Of a stretch of 64,000 nt of DNA, positions 30,891 through 40,074 are shown one piece after another (position 1 is the stretch's first letter; each line of letters starts with the position of its first letter). The DNA is from Bacteroidota bacterium (GTDB taxonomy: Bacteria > Bacteroidota > Bacteroidia > Chitinophagales > Saprospiraceae). The stretch is taken from assembly GCA_029781865.1 (NCBI GenBank), contig JAKOVW010000039.1:1-64000 (forward strand). Reading direction: 5' to 3'. A program made the position numbers and the translations under genes. The notes under the pieces are model-generated. The model was given only the letters and a program-made list of their open reading frames with translations, was not told the origin of the DNA and made no database searches.

Positions 30891-30898
30891 CAAAATTA
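30891..30898 (-). promoter_or_regulatory. Promoter -7 element for the GlmU-like gene
   Basis: The minus strand reads TAATTTTG, a TAnnTTTG match 33 bases upstream of the start and just after the L31 terminator. Confidence 0.4.
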
Positions 30899-30936
30899 AA
30901 ACTAAAAACCCCGCTTTGGGCGGGGCTTTTAGTTTT
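30896..30936 (-). terminator. Rho-independent terminator after L31
   Basis: CCCCGC (30909-30914) pairs with GCGGGG (30920-30925), extended by an AAAACTAAAA/TTTTAGTTTT outer stem. On the minus strand the hairpin is followed by TTTTTAGTTTT. It overlaps the stop codon of the L31 gene. Confidence 0.85.
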
Positions 30937-31198
30937 AATTTTTTGCAAATTTTGATGTAGAAAACTTCTTGTTGAACTTATCAATACGTCCTGCAGTATC
31001 CACAAACTTCATTTTCCCTGTGAAGAATGGGTGGGACTTTGAGCTGATCTCCAAACGAATCAAAGGATATTCCTTTCCGTCTTCCCAAACAATGGTTTCT
31101 TTAGTGGCTGTACAGGATCTGGTGAGGAAAGCCTCATTACAGGAAAAATCCTTAAACACCACGAAACGGTAGCCTGCCGGATGAATATTTTTTTTCAT
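30935..31198 (-). CDS. rpmE2: 50S ribosomal protein L31, type B
   Basis: This 87-residue protein is the type B (zinc-free) form of L31. It starts [17 protein letters not shown] and contains the family segment [23 protein letters not shown]. The four-Cys zinc ribbon of type A L31 is absent; only two Cys occur. It forms part of the large-subunit central protuberance and bridges to the small subunit. A TATCTTTG -7 element lies 20 bases upstream, and a strong terminator overlaps the stop codon, so it is a single-gene transcription unit. Confidence 0.97.
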   Translation of the reverse strand: MKKNIHPAGYRFVVFKDFSCNEAFLTRSCTATKETIVWEDGKEYPLIRLEISSKSHPFFTGKMKFVDTAGRIDKFNKKFSTSKFAKN

Positions 31199-31218
31199 GA
31201 TTCTAAAAATTTGGAGTG

Positions 31219-31226
31219 CAAAGATA
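31219..31226 (-). promoter_or_regulatory. Promoter -7 element for L31
   Basis: The minus strand reads TATCTTTG, an exact TAnnTTTG match, leaving a short leader before the start at 31198. Confidence 0.55.
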
Positions 31227-31550
31227 AACGTATCCCGGATAATTTGAAGGTTTTTATACAGCTAATTGACCAGATTCAGGAGGGAGTTTATCTGAACAAA
31301 CAAGTCCTTAGAATAATTTATTGTTTATTTAATTGATTATCAATTATTTAAATAAAATATTTCCATCCAATTTTAAAATAAAAAAAGACATCCGCTCTTT
31401 ATGTCCCGGGTTCGAATTTTCATGAAAATATAAAATAATCTTTCCGCTGCCCATGGAATGACCGTTTTATTGTCCATTCGCAGACTGGTCACATAGGACC
31501 GAAATACCCTGGTGTATTGTCTGTTCCTAACAGCCTACACCCTTATTTCG
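31227..31550. other. Divergent intergenic region between L31 and lnt
   Basis: An AT-rich stretch with no credible gene. The sequence GGGTTCGAATTTT near 31408 recalls a tRNA T-loop but has no pairing stem. A TACCTTTC near-match to the -7 consensus at 31551-31558 lies 16 bases before the lnt start. Confidence 0.35.
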
Positions 31551-31574
31551 TACCTTTCAGCTTCTCATTTCGAT

Positions 31575-33335
31575 ATGAAAATACACTCTGTCCTGACCGG
31601 TTTTCTGGCCATTTTGTGTCTTTCGGTTGCCGTTTATGCGGGTTATCAGATGGCACATCGTCCATTCTGGGGCAGTTACCCTTTGTTTTTTTTAATGGGC
31701 AGCTGGATGGGGATTCTGTTACTGGTCATGAGTTTGAGAACTCCAAATACCAATTCCCTTAATTTATTAATCTTATCCGTTGGCTCCGGATTGCTTCTTG
31801 CGGCAGGATTTGTCTATAACAGTCCTCTGCTTTTTCTGGGATTTGTACCGATGCTGGTACTGCAATCCAAATTGGATTCCGGTGCCCAACCGGCAAAATA
31901 TCGTGTGCATTGGTGGTATGCCTATAATGCCTTCATGATTTGGAACATTGGTGCAACCTGGTGGGTATCCAATGCCTCCTTAATACCGGCGATCACCGCA
32001 TTTGTCATCAATAGCTTTTTCATGACTGTCCCGTGGATCGGAATGATCCGATTCGGACGTTGCTACCCGAAACTAAAATACTTTTCATTCATTGCATTCT
32101 GGATTTGCTTTGAATGGATTCATCAAACCTGGGATCTTTCATGGCCCTGGCTAACTTTGGGAAATGGCCTTGCGTTCATCCCCAAAATGATTCAATGGTA
32201 CGACATTACCGGAACATTCGGTGGCAGTATTTGGATTTTATTGGTCAACATTATCATTGCCCTTATACTGATTTCGAAAAAATACTCTTTTCAAAACTTT
32301 AGTCTGCTCTTTCTAATCATCAGCATTCCTGCTGCATATAGTATTTATAAGTACAATCACATCCAATTGAAAGGTAATCCGGTAGAAGTTGGAATTGTGC
32401 AACCCAATTATGATCCATTTCTCGAAAAATTTGACATTGATCCGCGGATTCAAATGATCAAATTTGAAAAATTATCAAGAGCTGCCTGCACTCCAAATAC
32501 GTCCTATCTCATCTGGCCCGAAACCAGTTTTGAAAATATACAGACAGATCAATTCAATTCTGATTGGAAAATCCAACGAATGAAAGATCTGTTACAGTCC
32601 TTTCCCAATCTATGCCTGGTTACCGGGGTAATGACCATCAAACCCTTTCATTCCGGTGAAGAGCTGAGTGATGCTGCACGCGAAAACAAACAAGGAGGCG
32701 AACCAAAATTTTATGAAATTCAGAATAGTGCTATTCAAATTTGCAGCAATAGCAGTGACATTCCCATTTATGTAAAATCAAAATTAGTTCCGGGAGTCGA
32801 GACCTTCCCATACCGACATTTACTTCCATTTTTAAAACCGATAGTTGAAATGCTGGATGGATCTGTCTATGGCTTCGGCCGGCAGAAACAACGTTCGGTT
32901 TTTCAGAGTGGCTTGCATAAAATTGCTCCGGTCATTTGTTATGAATCCATTTATGGCAATTATCTGGGTGATTATATCAGGAAAGGTGCCCAGGCCATAT
33001 TTATCATGACCAATGATGGCTGGTGGGATGACACGCCCGGATACCGGCAACACCTGGCTTTTGGTGTGTTGCGATCCATTGAATTCAGAAGGCCGATTGC
33101 AAGAGCCGCAAACACGGGAATCTCCTGTTATGTAGATGCAAAGGGCAACATATCCAATGCAACACAATATGGCAAAGAAGCTGCTCTTACAGGTACGATT
33201 TTATTTTCGAATGAAACGACGACTTATCTTTTAACCGGTGATCTGCTTGGCTATATCTGCATCTACCTCAGCATTGCATTTGTCATTATGGGAATCATTA
33301 TATTTTTGAAAGCTCGTCTTTCAAAAAATCGATAA
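31575..33335 (+). CDS. lnt: Apolipoprotein N-acyltransferase
   Basis: This inner-membrane enzyme adds the third acyl chain to lipoproteins, which the many lipoproteins in this window need. From ATG 31575 it has 586 residues. About six to seven transmembrane helices come first, then a periplasmic nitrilase-like domain (about 265-550), then a last membrane helix (LLTGDLLGYICIYLSIAFVI). The catalytic triad is visible as Glu in LIWPETSFEN, Lys in KSKLVPGVE and Cys in VICYESIYG. The MTNDGWWDDTPGYRQHL and RAANTGIS blocks are typical. The longer frame opens at GTG 31512, upstream of a -7-like TACCTTTC, and was rejected. Its 3' end overlaps the convergent isomerase gene by 38 bp. Confidence 0.92.
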   Translation: MKIHSVLTGFLAILCLSVAVYAGYQMAHRPFWGSYPLFFLMGSWMGILLLVMSLRTPNTNSLNLLILSVGSGLLLAAGFVYNSPLLFLGFVPMLVLQSKLDSGAQPAKYRVHWWYAYNAFMIWNIGATWWVSNASLIPAITAFVINSFFMTVPWIGMIRFGRCYPKLKYFSFIAFWICFEWIHQTWDLSWPWLTLGNGLAFIPKMIQWYDITGTFGGSIWILLVNIIIALILISKKYSFQNFSLLFLIISIPAAYSIYKYNHIQLKGNPVEVGIVQPNYDPFLEKFDIDPRIQMIKFEKLSRAACTPNTSYLIWPETSFENIQTDQFNSDWKIQRMKDLLQSFPNLCLVTGVMTIKPFHSGEELSDAARENKQGGEPKFYEIQNSAIQICSNSSDIPIYVKSKLVPGVETFPYRHLLPFLKPIVEMLDGSVYGFGRQKQRSVFQSGLHKIAPVICYESIYGNYLGDYIRKGAQAIFIMTNDGWWDDTPGYRQHLAFGVLRSIEFRRPIARAANTGISCYVDAKGNISNATQYGKEAALTGTILFSNETTTYLLTGDLLGYICIYLSIAFVIMGIIIFLKARLSKNR

Positions 33336-34293
33336 CGCGCACTTCGGTTGCATCAATCTTATTGTAATCAGCAAGGAATACACTTGAATAATCCAATAAA
33401 TGGACCAGATATAAGGATCTTTCGAACAATGAATTTCCCTTTGAATAAATTTCAATGACAGATGCTGCATAATGCGAAACGATTTCTTTGGTCAATTCAA
33501 TTCTGGCCTGATTTCGAATGTGATCATCGGAATTTCGCAAAAACAATACAGCCATTGCAGGTTGATTCCATCGCCAACCCACGAGTTCATTGTGATTCAT
33601 TTCAGGAATGACATGATGCCAGCAAAGCATTTTACCATTTTCATTGATCTGCTGACGAAAACGAACAGCAACCGGTTCAATGCGATTGGTTGAATAAATG
33701 ACAATCATTTTATTTTGCAAAACCGCTGCAAGTTGTTTAGCTTTTTCAATAATGTCACTGGACTCTGATTGCAAGCGTTGAATGACCTGGGGCAATTCAC
33801 TGATGAATCGTGCATCTGTTAAATCCAATGCTACCATTACATATAATTGTGCAACTAATGAATAACCCAAACAAGCTCTCGGTGATGACCAACCAGCCGG
33901 AACCCGGATTACATCCAGATTGTTTTCATTAGCCAACTTTATGATTTCTCCACCAGAAGCAATACAAACAATTTTTGCACCTGAATTCAGAATTTCTTTG
34001 AATGTAGAAATGGTCTCTTCTGTATTACCCGAATAAGATGAAATGATAACCAAGGAGTTTTTATCAATCCAGGCAGGTGCTTCATATGCTTTTCCAACGA
34101 CAACAGGTACTTTACATAAGTCCTTAACCAAAGTGCAAACAAAATCACCTCCAATTCCCGAGCCTCCCATTCCACTAATAAAAACATTTTGTATTGAATG
34201 AACATGCTTTTGGACTTTCGATTGCGAAGCAATTAGAATTGCCTCTTCAAGCTGGGCTGGAAATGCATGAATCATTTCGTACATCGATTTCAT
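33298..34293 (-). CDS. Bifunctional phosphoglucose/phosphomannose isomerase (SIS domain)
   Basis: This 331-residue protein has two sugar-isomerase (SIS) lobes. The first holds FISGMGGSGIGGDFV and the phosphate-binding segment SSYSGNTEET. VIPEMNHNELVGW carries the Glu and His typical of the bifunctional PGI/PMI family, and HLLDYSSVFLADYNKIDATEV closes the C-terminal lobe. It interconverts glucose 6-phosphate or mannose 6-phosphate with fructose 6-phosphate in the cytoplasm, feeding glycolysis and nucleotide-sugar supply. A TACATTTG -7 element sits 22 bases upstream. Its last codons overlap the end of lnt on the other strand. Confidence 0.9.
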   Translation of the reverse strand: MKSMYEMIHAFPAQLEEAILIASQSKVQKHVHSIQNVFISGMGGSGIGGDFVCTLVKDLCKVPVVVGKAYEAPAWIDKNSLVIISSYSGNTEETISTFKEILNSGAKIVCIASGGEIIKLANENNLDVIRVPAGWSSPRACLGYSLVAQLYVMVALDLTDARFISELPQVIQRLQSESSDIIEKAKQLAAVLQNKMIVIYSTNRIEPVAVRFRQQINENGKMLCWHHVIPEMNHNELVGWRWNQPAMAVLFLRNSDDHIRNQARIELTKEIVSHYAASVIEIYSKGNSLFERSLYLVHLLDYSSVFLADYNKIDATEVRVIDFLKDELSKI

Positions 34294-34315
34294 AGCAGGA
34301 TTATTGGATGAACCG

Positions 34316-34323
34316 CAAATGTA
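34316..34323 (-). promoter_or_regulatory. Promoter -7 element for the PGI/PMI gene
   Basis: The minus strand reads TACATTTG, an exact TAnnTTTG match 22 bases before the start codon. No -33 TTG at the right spacing. Confidence 0.5.
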
Positions 34324-34548
34324 CGCAGTTTATCGAAAACATTTACCTGAGCTCACAGTCCGGAACAGGATATTCCCAATATTGATAAGTAACATGCTCG
34401 CTACAAATCACCCGGAGGCCGCAATTAATTATGATGGTTAAACAATTTGCCAATCAATACAACTCTGATTGTATACTTTCGGATACACTATAAATTTCTG
34501 ATCCATTCGAAATTCCCGCAATCTATATTTCAAGAGGTGTAATCAACT

Positions 34549-35784
34549 TTAAATCAATGGCCGCAATCGGAAATTAAATTTGATCTTTTTACCATCGCGT
34601 TTCACGGTAATGTTTATTTTTTTATCTGTCTTTCCCTGTAATTTTAAATTTATTTTGGCCATAGAATAAAAAGAAGCAGGCCAGCCATTAAATTTAACAA
34701 TTTCATCATTTTCCTGAACGCCTGCTTCAGCCGCCGGTGTACCTGGAACTACATAAGCCACAAAATATCTTCTCAGGTCTTTGCCACCACTGATGACCAA
34801 CATTCCCGACTTATCGTACGCTAAAATTTCTTTATAATTCTTTACCGGCCTGAGATATAATTTTTCTTTTTGATAATCGAATATAATATTGAATTTATCC
34901 AGGATCTGATTACCGATTAGTCCATTCTTACGCTGTCGCTCATTATGCGCATACACGGTCTGCACCTTTAAGAAATGAGTGATCACACCTGGTAACAGAA
35001 AAGTATCCAATTGCAATGCATTAATTTTACCAACATAACCCGTCAGCAATCCACCGATTCCGCTTCCCAGATATCCCGGAATCAATTTATCCGGAAACCG
35101 GATTGCTGAGCTGGAGTCTGAATACATCAGTAAAGACAAACTTGCGCCGGTATCCAACAATAAATTCATCAGATCATTGCAGGTGTCTTTGAAATTGACC
35201 CTGACTTTTAAATAGGGTTTGTTTTTATAAATGTCTAAATCCACTTCTTTATACATTGAACTGATCGCGTAATCTCTGGAATGTAAAATCAAATATTGAT
35301 TCCTGTAATCGATTTCAATCAGATATTTACTAAACACTGAAGCACTAAGAATTCCGTGGATAGGCTCTCCTATAACCTGGGAGATATTGGTCGTGTTTTC
35401 CTTAAGGACAATCAGTGAACTTGTAAATTCATATCGTTCATCAAACATCAGATTCAACGGACAGGTCAGCATTGCCGGCAATTCCTGCTGCAGATCAGAA
35501 CCGATCACTTTTATTTCCCGCAAATAAGAATGCTCAATAAGATCCGTCCAGCGGTGTTCAAATAATATGGTATGCTCTGCACCAGTATCAAAAATTAATC
35601 GAACCGGCAATAATTTTTCGAGTTGGACATCCAGAATAATAAATGATTGGATATAACGAAACGGAATTTTTATACTTTTTGATGCCGTGACAGAAACGCC
35701 ATTTGCATAAAAGAAAACGGGTTGAATAATTCCAATCCATAGGATGAGTAAAGTTTTCAATTTAAAATGAACTAATTTCATCAT
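34549..35784 (-). CDS. Exported retropepsin-like aspartyl protease with PDZ domain
   Basis: This 411-residue protein has an N-terminal hydrophobic segment (about 9-27) that can act as signal peptide or anchor. Two retropepsin-like lobes follow: LIFDTGAEHTI (Asp66) and LLLDTGASLSLL (Asp211), so both halves of a pepsin-type active site are encoded in one chain. A PDZ domain follows (about 325-405; SGGKDLRRYFVAYVVPGTPAAEAGVQENDEIVKFNG), which usually presents or gates substrates. Such proteins are common in Bacteroidota, but their substrates are unknown. Two consecutive start ATGs (35784 and 35781) are possible. Confidence 0.85.
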   Translation of the reverse strand: MMKLVHFKLKTLLILWIGIIQPVFFYANGVSVTASKSIKIPFRYIQSFIILDVQLEKLLPVRLIFDTGAEHTILFEHRWTDLIEHSYLREIKVIGSDLQQELPAMLTCPLNLMFDERYEFTSSLIVLKENTTNISQVIGEPIHGILSASVFSKYLIEIDYRNQYLILHSRDYAISSMYKEVDLDIYKNKPYLKVRVNFKDTCNDLMNLLLDTGASLSLLMYSDSSSAIRFPDKLIPGYLGSGIGGLLTGYVGKINALQLDTFLLPGVITHFLKVQTVYAHNERQRKNGLIGNQILDKFNIIFDYQKEKLYLRPVKNYKEILAYDKSGMLVISGGKDLRRYFVAYVVPGTPAAEAGVQENDEIVKFNGWPASFYSMAKINLKLQGKTDKKINITVKRDGKKIKFNFRLRPLI

Positions 35785-35874
35785 GAAAATATTTCCGTTT
35801 GCATCTTACATAAAACTAACTTTTTACCGGCATTATATCTTGTTTATATCAAATTATACAATGACTTTACACGT

Positions 35875-36834
35875 TTATTTCTTTTCGAAAAAACTTCTTC
35901 GCTGATATCTACCATACAATCCCAATTGCTGACTCTTTGAGTCATTCACCACATGAAACATAGAGCATTCTAATTCTTTGGAATAAAATATTTCATTGTT
36001 TGGTGTATTTAAAATTCCAAAAGCCTTTGTATTTGAACTTCCTTCCGTATTATCCCGCCTGCTGGATATCAAACCGGCTTTTACCCTGAAATTCCTTAGC
36101 TCTCTGGACCAGGGCACCAGGTTGAAGTTGGCTGCGACAATTGTATTCTTATATTCACCGGCAATTAATGTAGCCAGCGAGTCCAGAAAGAAACTCACAT
36201 TCTGATAAGAGCTCATCGTAATTGGCGGAAGACAATTGGAAACGATGAGATTGAAACTATCTTTTGAGTCATTTGCAAACTGCACATGCAAAACAGGTAT
36301 GCCATGAATTTCTGTGGTATTCTGATTGATAAAATTCAGTTTGGACAAAACTGCCTTTCCGAGCGGATCAACTCTTGGAAATGACAATTGAAAAGGATAC
36401 CTGGCCTTAAGCCTGGTCAAAAGTTGAGCCTGATCCGGTGTCAATTCTTCAATGACAATAACATCGGCATCTTTCAGATAAAGTGAACTTAAGGTTTTTT
36501 CTTCATTATCATCTCCCAGAGTCAGGTTGGCAAATAAAACAGTAATTGCATTGGAATTATTAAAATTGGCCAGCCTTAAATCGGTATTAAACGAATTCAT
36601 CAGATAAAAAGCAATGATCCCGGAAGATAAAAATCCGGTATGCATAAATTTTTCATTCCCTATAAATAGAGAAACAATTCCGAGAATCAAACAGATAAAC
36701 ATCCAGTGTATGGCAAAGCCCGAGAATTGTTTGGCCAGTAAAAAATCAGGCGGAAATAAAAATAACAATGACATCGTAGCGATGAATCCTACCACGATCC
36801 ATTGTATGGATTCTGAAAACTGTTGCCTGACCAT
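35875..36834 (-). CDS. Membrane-anchored EEP-fold (endonuclease/exonuclease/phosphatase-like) protein with degenerate active site
   Basis: This 319-residue protein has three N-terminal transmembrane helices (about 12-28, 38-58 and 66-80). An EEP-like domain follows (about 95-300). The fold signature is recognisable: ITVLFANLTLGD, VIVIEELTP (Glu130 kept), PLGKAVLSK and TIVAANFNLVPWSREL. Several residues needed for catalysis in this family are missing: the usual GDFN is AANFN here (positions 234-238), the catalytic DH pair before the last strand is NE (280-281), and the middle His segment reads NCLPP. It may bind a phosphate compound without cleaving it. It follows the lamin-tail protein gene, but has its own promoter. 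Confidence 0.75.
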   Translation of the reverse strand: MVRQQFSESIQWIVVGFIATMSLLFLFPPDFLLAKQFSGFAIHWMFICLILGIVSLFIGNEKFMHTGFLSSGIIAFYLMNSFNTDLRLANFNNSNAITVLFANLTLGDDNEEKTLSSLYLKDADVIVIEELTPDQAQLLTRLKARYPFQLSFPRVDPLGKAVLSKLNFINQNTTEIHGIPVLHVQFANDSKDSFNLIVSNCLPPITMSSYQNVSFFLDSLATLIAGEYKNTIVAANFNLVPWSRELRNFRVKAGLISSRRDNTEGSSNTKAFGILNTPNNEIFYSKELECSMFHVVNDSKSQQLGLYGRYQRRSFFEKK

Positions 36835-36845
36835 TATATAATGTA

Positions 36846-36877
36846 CAAAAATAACTGAAATAACGGAGTTGCCCCAA
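36846..36877 (-). promoter_or_regulatory. Bacteroidota-type promoter (TTG-N21-TATTTTTG) for the EEP-like gene
   Basis: On the minus strand a TTG (36877-36875) is followed 21 bases later by TATTTTTG (36853-36846), then 11 bases to the ATG at 36834. Both elements and the spacing fit the TTG-N17-23-TAnnTTTG pattern. Confidence 0.65.
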
Positions 36878-36923
36878 GATTATAAACCCAGGCTTTAAGT
36901 AAAGACGATGGAAGGAAGAGAAA

Positions 36924-38615
36924 TCAATGATCTACAGTTATTCGTTCTTTAAACACCAGGTGATCACCTTCCGGATGTATCAATTCTATATATAGTATAT
37001 AATTTCCGATCGGCAATAATGAGCCCAGATCATCTTCGCCATTCCAAACCAGGAAGTCCTGAGCAGACAATAACTGATATGCAACCGCTTTTAACTTTTG
37101 ACCGGACAGATCGAAAATCTCAATCCTTGATTTATATCCTGATTTTTTCAAATCAAAAGAAATCGTGAGATAATCACGGTATGAATCACCATTAGGACTA
37201 ATGATTTGAGAAGAAAGAGAATAAGGTTTGTTTAAATAATTTCGGGCTGTATCTACATGTTGACTGTTTGCCAATCCGGGGGTTGCAAACCCTGCTGATG
37301 CTGCTGCGGATTGCCAATTGCTCCGGTTACCAGAATTTTCATCCAAATTAATTTTTTCAAGAGAAACTCCTTCCACGTCATGAAGAAACGGGTGGTGCCA
37401 TTCTTTTACAAATGTGAAAGAATCCAACAATTGCAGTGAATTGTTTTGATTGAAGGCAAGTTGCAAACTTCCTCCAGCATCGTCAATCAAAGGAATTTTT
37501 TCTTCAATAATTTTTGTTGAATCTCTTTTTGGATAATTCATCAGCAGATTATCAGGAGCTGCGCATAATGCAAGGTATTCGCCAGGCAGGATGACCCGTT
37601 CTGTATTGATCGGATACCACAAATTGTCCTGTGCATTATTTTTTACAAGTAATCCGTTTAACGAAATAAATTTTGAACTCCTATTGTAAATTTCTATAAA
37701 GTCTGCACCTCCCGGATACGGATTGAATAAAACTTCAGACCACACCAGGTCCCTGAATACGGGCTCTTCCGTCAATGCGAATGCTCCGGTTTGTATGCTT
37801 GAACTGTTATTCAGACAATCCGCGACTTTGCGTATGTTGATCCAGTATTTTACACCTTTTTCAAGGGATTCATTCAATGTAAGTAAAATGGTATGATCAT
37901 CCGGTAATGATTGATCTGCAGAACGGATCAAACGGGAAGGAACCAATGCAAATTCAGATGCAACCGGTTTCATCAGGGCTTCATCGAAGGTCAATCTGAT
38001 TTCATTTTCATTTAGCGGATAAACATCAAGTAATTTTGGACCCTGAGTATCCTGATGAAAAGCAGATACCGAATTTTCATATCCGGGAGTCCCCCCGGAA
38101 AAATGCTGACTAGCTATCCAGTTTTCGTTACCGGTACATGGACTGCCGGTGTTAATCATTTCAAGTGTATATCCTCCTTCTTTTTTCGACTGGGACCGAT
38201 ACCAGCTATCTTTGAAATTCACTTCGTAAATAATTTCCTGGTTTTTTGTTCTTAAACTTACAAGATCGCCATCATTATTTAGTGAAGGGAAGTTAGTCAA
38301 ACCCAATACATCTCCGAATACCTTAAACTCTGCAGTGTCTTTGATCGAACATATAATGAGATACCGCCCTGTATCGAAAATGAATTTCGGTAATTTGGCC
38401 TGCGTGACGCCATCAGTCAATATACAATCTGTCAAATCCAATTGGTGATCACTCCTATTTTTTAATTCAACAAATTCTTTATCCGGAAGTCCGACTTTGG
38501 GCGTTGGATCTGCCATGAATTCTGTAATTAGGATATCTAGATTGCCCGGGGCTGTCACTTGTCCGTGCAATAAAAAGCATGGCAAACAAAGCCAAATAGT
38601 GAATAAGGATCTCAT
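36924..38615 (-). CDS. Lamin-tail-domain surface protein with gliding-type C-terminal domain
   Basis: This 563-residue secreted protein has a signal peptide (about 1-19). Its first lamin tail domain is at about 25-140 (DILITEFMADPTPKVG, then EFVELKNRSDHQLDLTDC). An Ig-like module follows at about 190-280 (GPKLLDVYPLNENEIRLTFD). A second lamin tail domain is at about 290-420 (VWSEVLFNPYPGGADFIEIYN). The C-terminal ~95 residues (QIISPNGDSYRDYLTISFDL, IEIFDLSGQKLK, PIGNYILYIEL) look like a T9SS type B/FlgD-like domain. Bacterial lamin tail domains are typical of extracellular proteins, often linked to nucleases. A well-formed promoter lies directly upstream. Confidence 0.85.
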   Translation of the reverse strand: MRSLFTIWLCLPCFLLHGQVTAPGNLDILITEFMADPTPKVGLPDKEFVELKNRSDHQLDLTDCILTDGVTQAKLPKFIFDTGRYLIICSIKDTAEFKVFGDVLGLTNFPSLNNDGDLVSLRTKNQEIIYEVNFKDSWYRSQSKKEGGYTLEMINTGSPCTGNENWIASQHFSGGTPGYENSVSAFHQDTQGPKLLDVYPLNENEIRLTFDEALMKPVASEFALVPSRLIRSADQSLPDDHTILLTLNESLEKGVKYWINIRKVADCLNNSSSIQTGAFALTEEPVFRDLVWSEVLFNPYPGGADFIEIYNRSSKFISLNGLLVKNNAQDNLWYPINTERVILPGEYLALCAAPDNLLMNYPKRDSTKIIEEKIPLIDDAGGSLQLAFNQNNSLQLLDSFTFVKEWHHPFLHDVEGVSLEKINLDENSGNRSNWQSAAASAGFATPGLANSQHVDTARNYLNKPYSLSSQIISPNGDSYRDYLTISFDLKKSGYKSRIEIFDLSGQKLKAVAYQLLSAQDFLVWNGEDDLGSLLPIGNYILYIELIHPEGDHLVFKERITVDH

Positions 38616-38642
38616 AGCAATTAGGTGTTAATTAGTGCTTCC

Positions 38643-38673
38643 CAAAAGTAATTAAACTTATTTTCTGGTTCAA
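38643..38673 (-). promoter_or_regulatory. Bacteroidota-type promoter (TTG-N20-TACTTTTG) for the lamin-tail gene
   Basis: On the minus strand TTG (38673-38671) and TACTTTTG (38650-38643) are separated by 20 bases. The -7 element ends 27 bases before the start codon at 38615. Confidence 0.65.
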
Positions 38674-38900
38674 TTTTCAAAACCAGAAAAATGATGAATT
38701 GCAATTATTATAACTCAGGAATTAAACAACTCATCCTATTCTTATACATCTTTATCATTAAATAGAATCCAGGAATTGGTTCCTATTCGAATTGTGAATA
38801 CTTCAGGCAAAATTGAAATTAATTAATTCTTAAGGTCCTTGAACATTGCCCTTTAATGCAAAGACCCCGTTAATATGAAGGCTGAAAAAAAAATGTCAAT

Positions 38901-38908
38901 TAACTTTG
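38901..38908 (+). promoter_or_regulatory. Promoter -7 element for asd
   Basis: TAACTTTG matches TAnnTTTG exactly and lies 13 bases upstream of the ATG at 38922. No TTG at the right -33 distance. Confidence 0.5.
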
Positions 38909-38921
38909 CTAAAATTTTTTT

Positions 38922-39920
38922 ATGCATATTGCAATTGTTGGAGTTACCGGATTAGTAGGTCAGGTTGTGTTAAACGTATTGAATGAATTCAAATTTCCGT
39001 TTGACAAAATCAGTTTTGTTGCCTCAGAAAGATCGGTTGGAAAAAAGATCAGCTGGAACGGCAATGAATATGAAGTGATAGGAATGCAGGCTGCCGTTGA
39101 TTCAAAACCGGACATCGCCATATTTTCTGCTGGTGGAAGTACCTCTCTGGAATGGGCACCAAAGTTTGCTGAAACCGGTTGCTATGTGATCGATAATTCC
39201 TCTGCATGGAGAATGGACCCAAAATCTCCATTGGTTGTTCCGGAAATCAATGCGGATTCCATTACCAAAGAAACCAAAATCATCGCCAATCCCAATTGTT
39301 CGACCATTCAAATGGTGCTGGCTCTGCATCCAATTCAACAAAAATACGGTCTGGAACGACTGGTCATCTCCACCTATCAATCCTTTACCGGTACGGGAAT
39401 GAAAGCGGTCAAGCAATACGAATCTGAACGCATGGGATTGCCGGTTGAAGAGCCCAGGGCATATCATCACCCTATCTTTGAAAATTGCATCCCGCAATGC
39501 GATGTTTTCCTGGATAATGATTATACCCGAGAAGAAATGAAACTGGTGCATGAACCCCGGAAAATACTCAGAGATCCTGCGCTGAGAATTACGGCTACCG
39601 CTGTCCGGATTCCCGTGCATGGAGGTCATTCCGAATCGGTAAATGTAGAATGCAAATCAGAATTCGAAATAAAAGACATACAGCAGCTTCTTTCCAAATC
39701 ACCGGGTCTAATCCTGATGGATAATCCGTCCACTTTTGAATATCCTACCCCCCGTTTAGCCAAAGACCGCAATGAGGTTTTTGTCGGCAGAATCCGAAGA
39801 GACGAATCTCAGCCCAAAACACTAAATCTGTGGATTACGGCGGACAATCTGAGAAAAGGAGCCGCGACCAACGCCGTGCAAATTGCTAACTATCTGCTTG
39901 TCAAAGGTTTTGTATCTTAG
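38922..39920 (+). CDS. asd: Aspartate-semialdehyde dehydrogenase
   Basis: This cytoplasmic enzyme reduces aspartyl phosphate to aspartate semialdehyde, the branch point to lysine/diaminopimelate, threonine and methionine. The 332-residue protein has the NADP-binding start MHIAIVGVTGLVGQ, the active-site Cys in IANPNCSTIQMVLAL, and the dimerisation/catalytic segment VRIPVHGGHSESVNVEC with the catalytic His. Length is normal. A -7 element is close upstream and the next gene starts 154 bp downstream, so it may be transcribed alone. Confidence 0.96.
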   Translation: MHIAIVGVTGLVGQVVLNVLNEFKFPFDKISFVASERSVGKKISWNGNEYEVIGMQAAVDSKPDIAIFSAGGSTSLEWAPKFAETGCYVIDNSSAWRMDPKSPLVVPEINADSITKETKIIANPNCSTIQMVLALHPIQQKYGLERLVISTYQSFTGTGMKAVKQYESERMGLPVEEPRAYHHPIFENCIPQCDVFLDNDYTREEMKLVHEPRKILRDPALRITATAVRIPVHGGHSESVNVECKSEFEIKDIQQLLSKSPGLILMDNPSTFEYPTPRLAKDRNEVFVGRIRRDESQPKTLNLWITADNLRKGAATNAVQIANYLLVKGFVS

Positions 39921-40074
39921 CACCCCCAAAATATTTCTCGAAAAAGAGATTTTTTGGATTGATTTTTGCAAGTTTGGATCGTTTACGAACTGTTGAATTA
40001 ATAATCTTACAAATACCTCCGTTTGGGAGGCGAGTGAATATATTATTTAGAAAGAACTGATTAAAAATTTTGAG

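Noticed and set aside
31400-31425. GGGTTCGAATTTT as part of a tRNA T-arm
   Set aside because: The bases on either side of the loop do not pair, and no acceptor or anticodon stem can be built around it.
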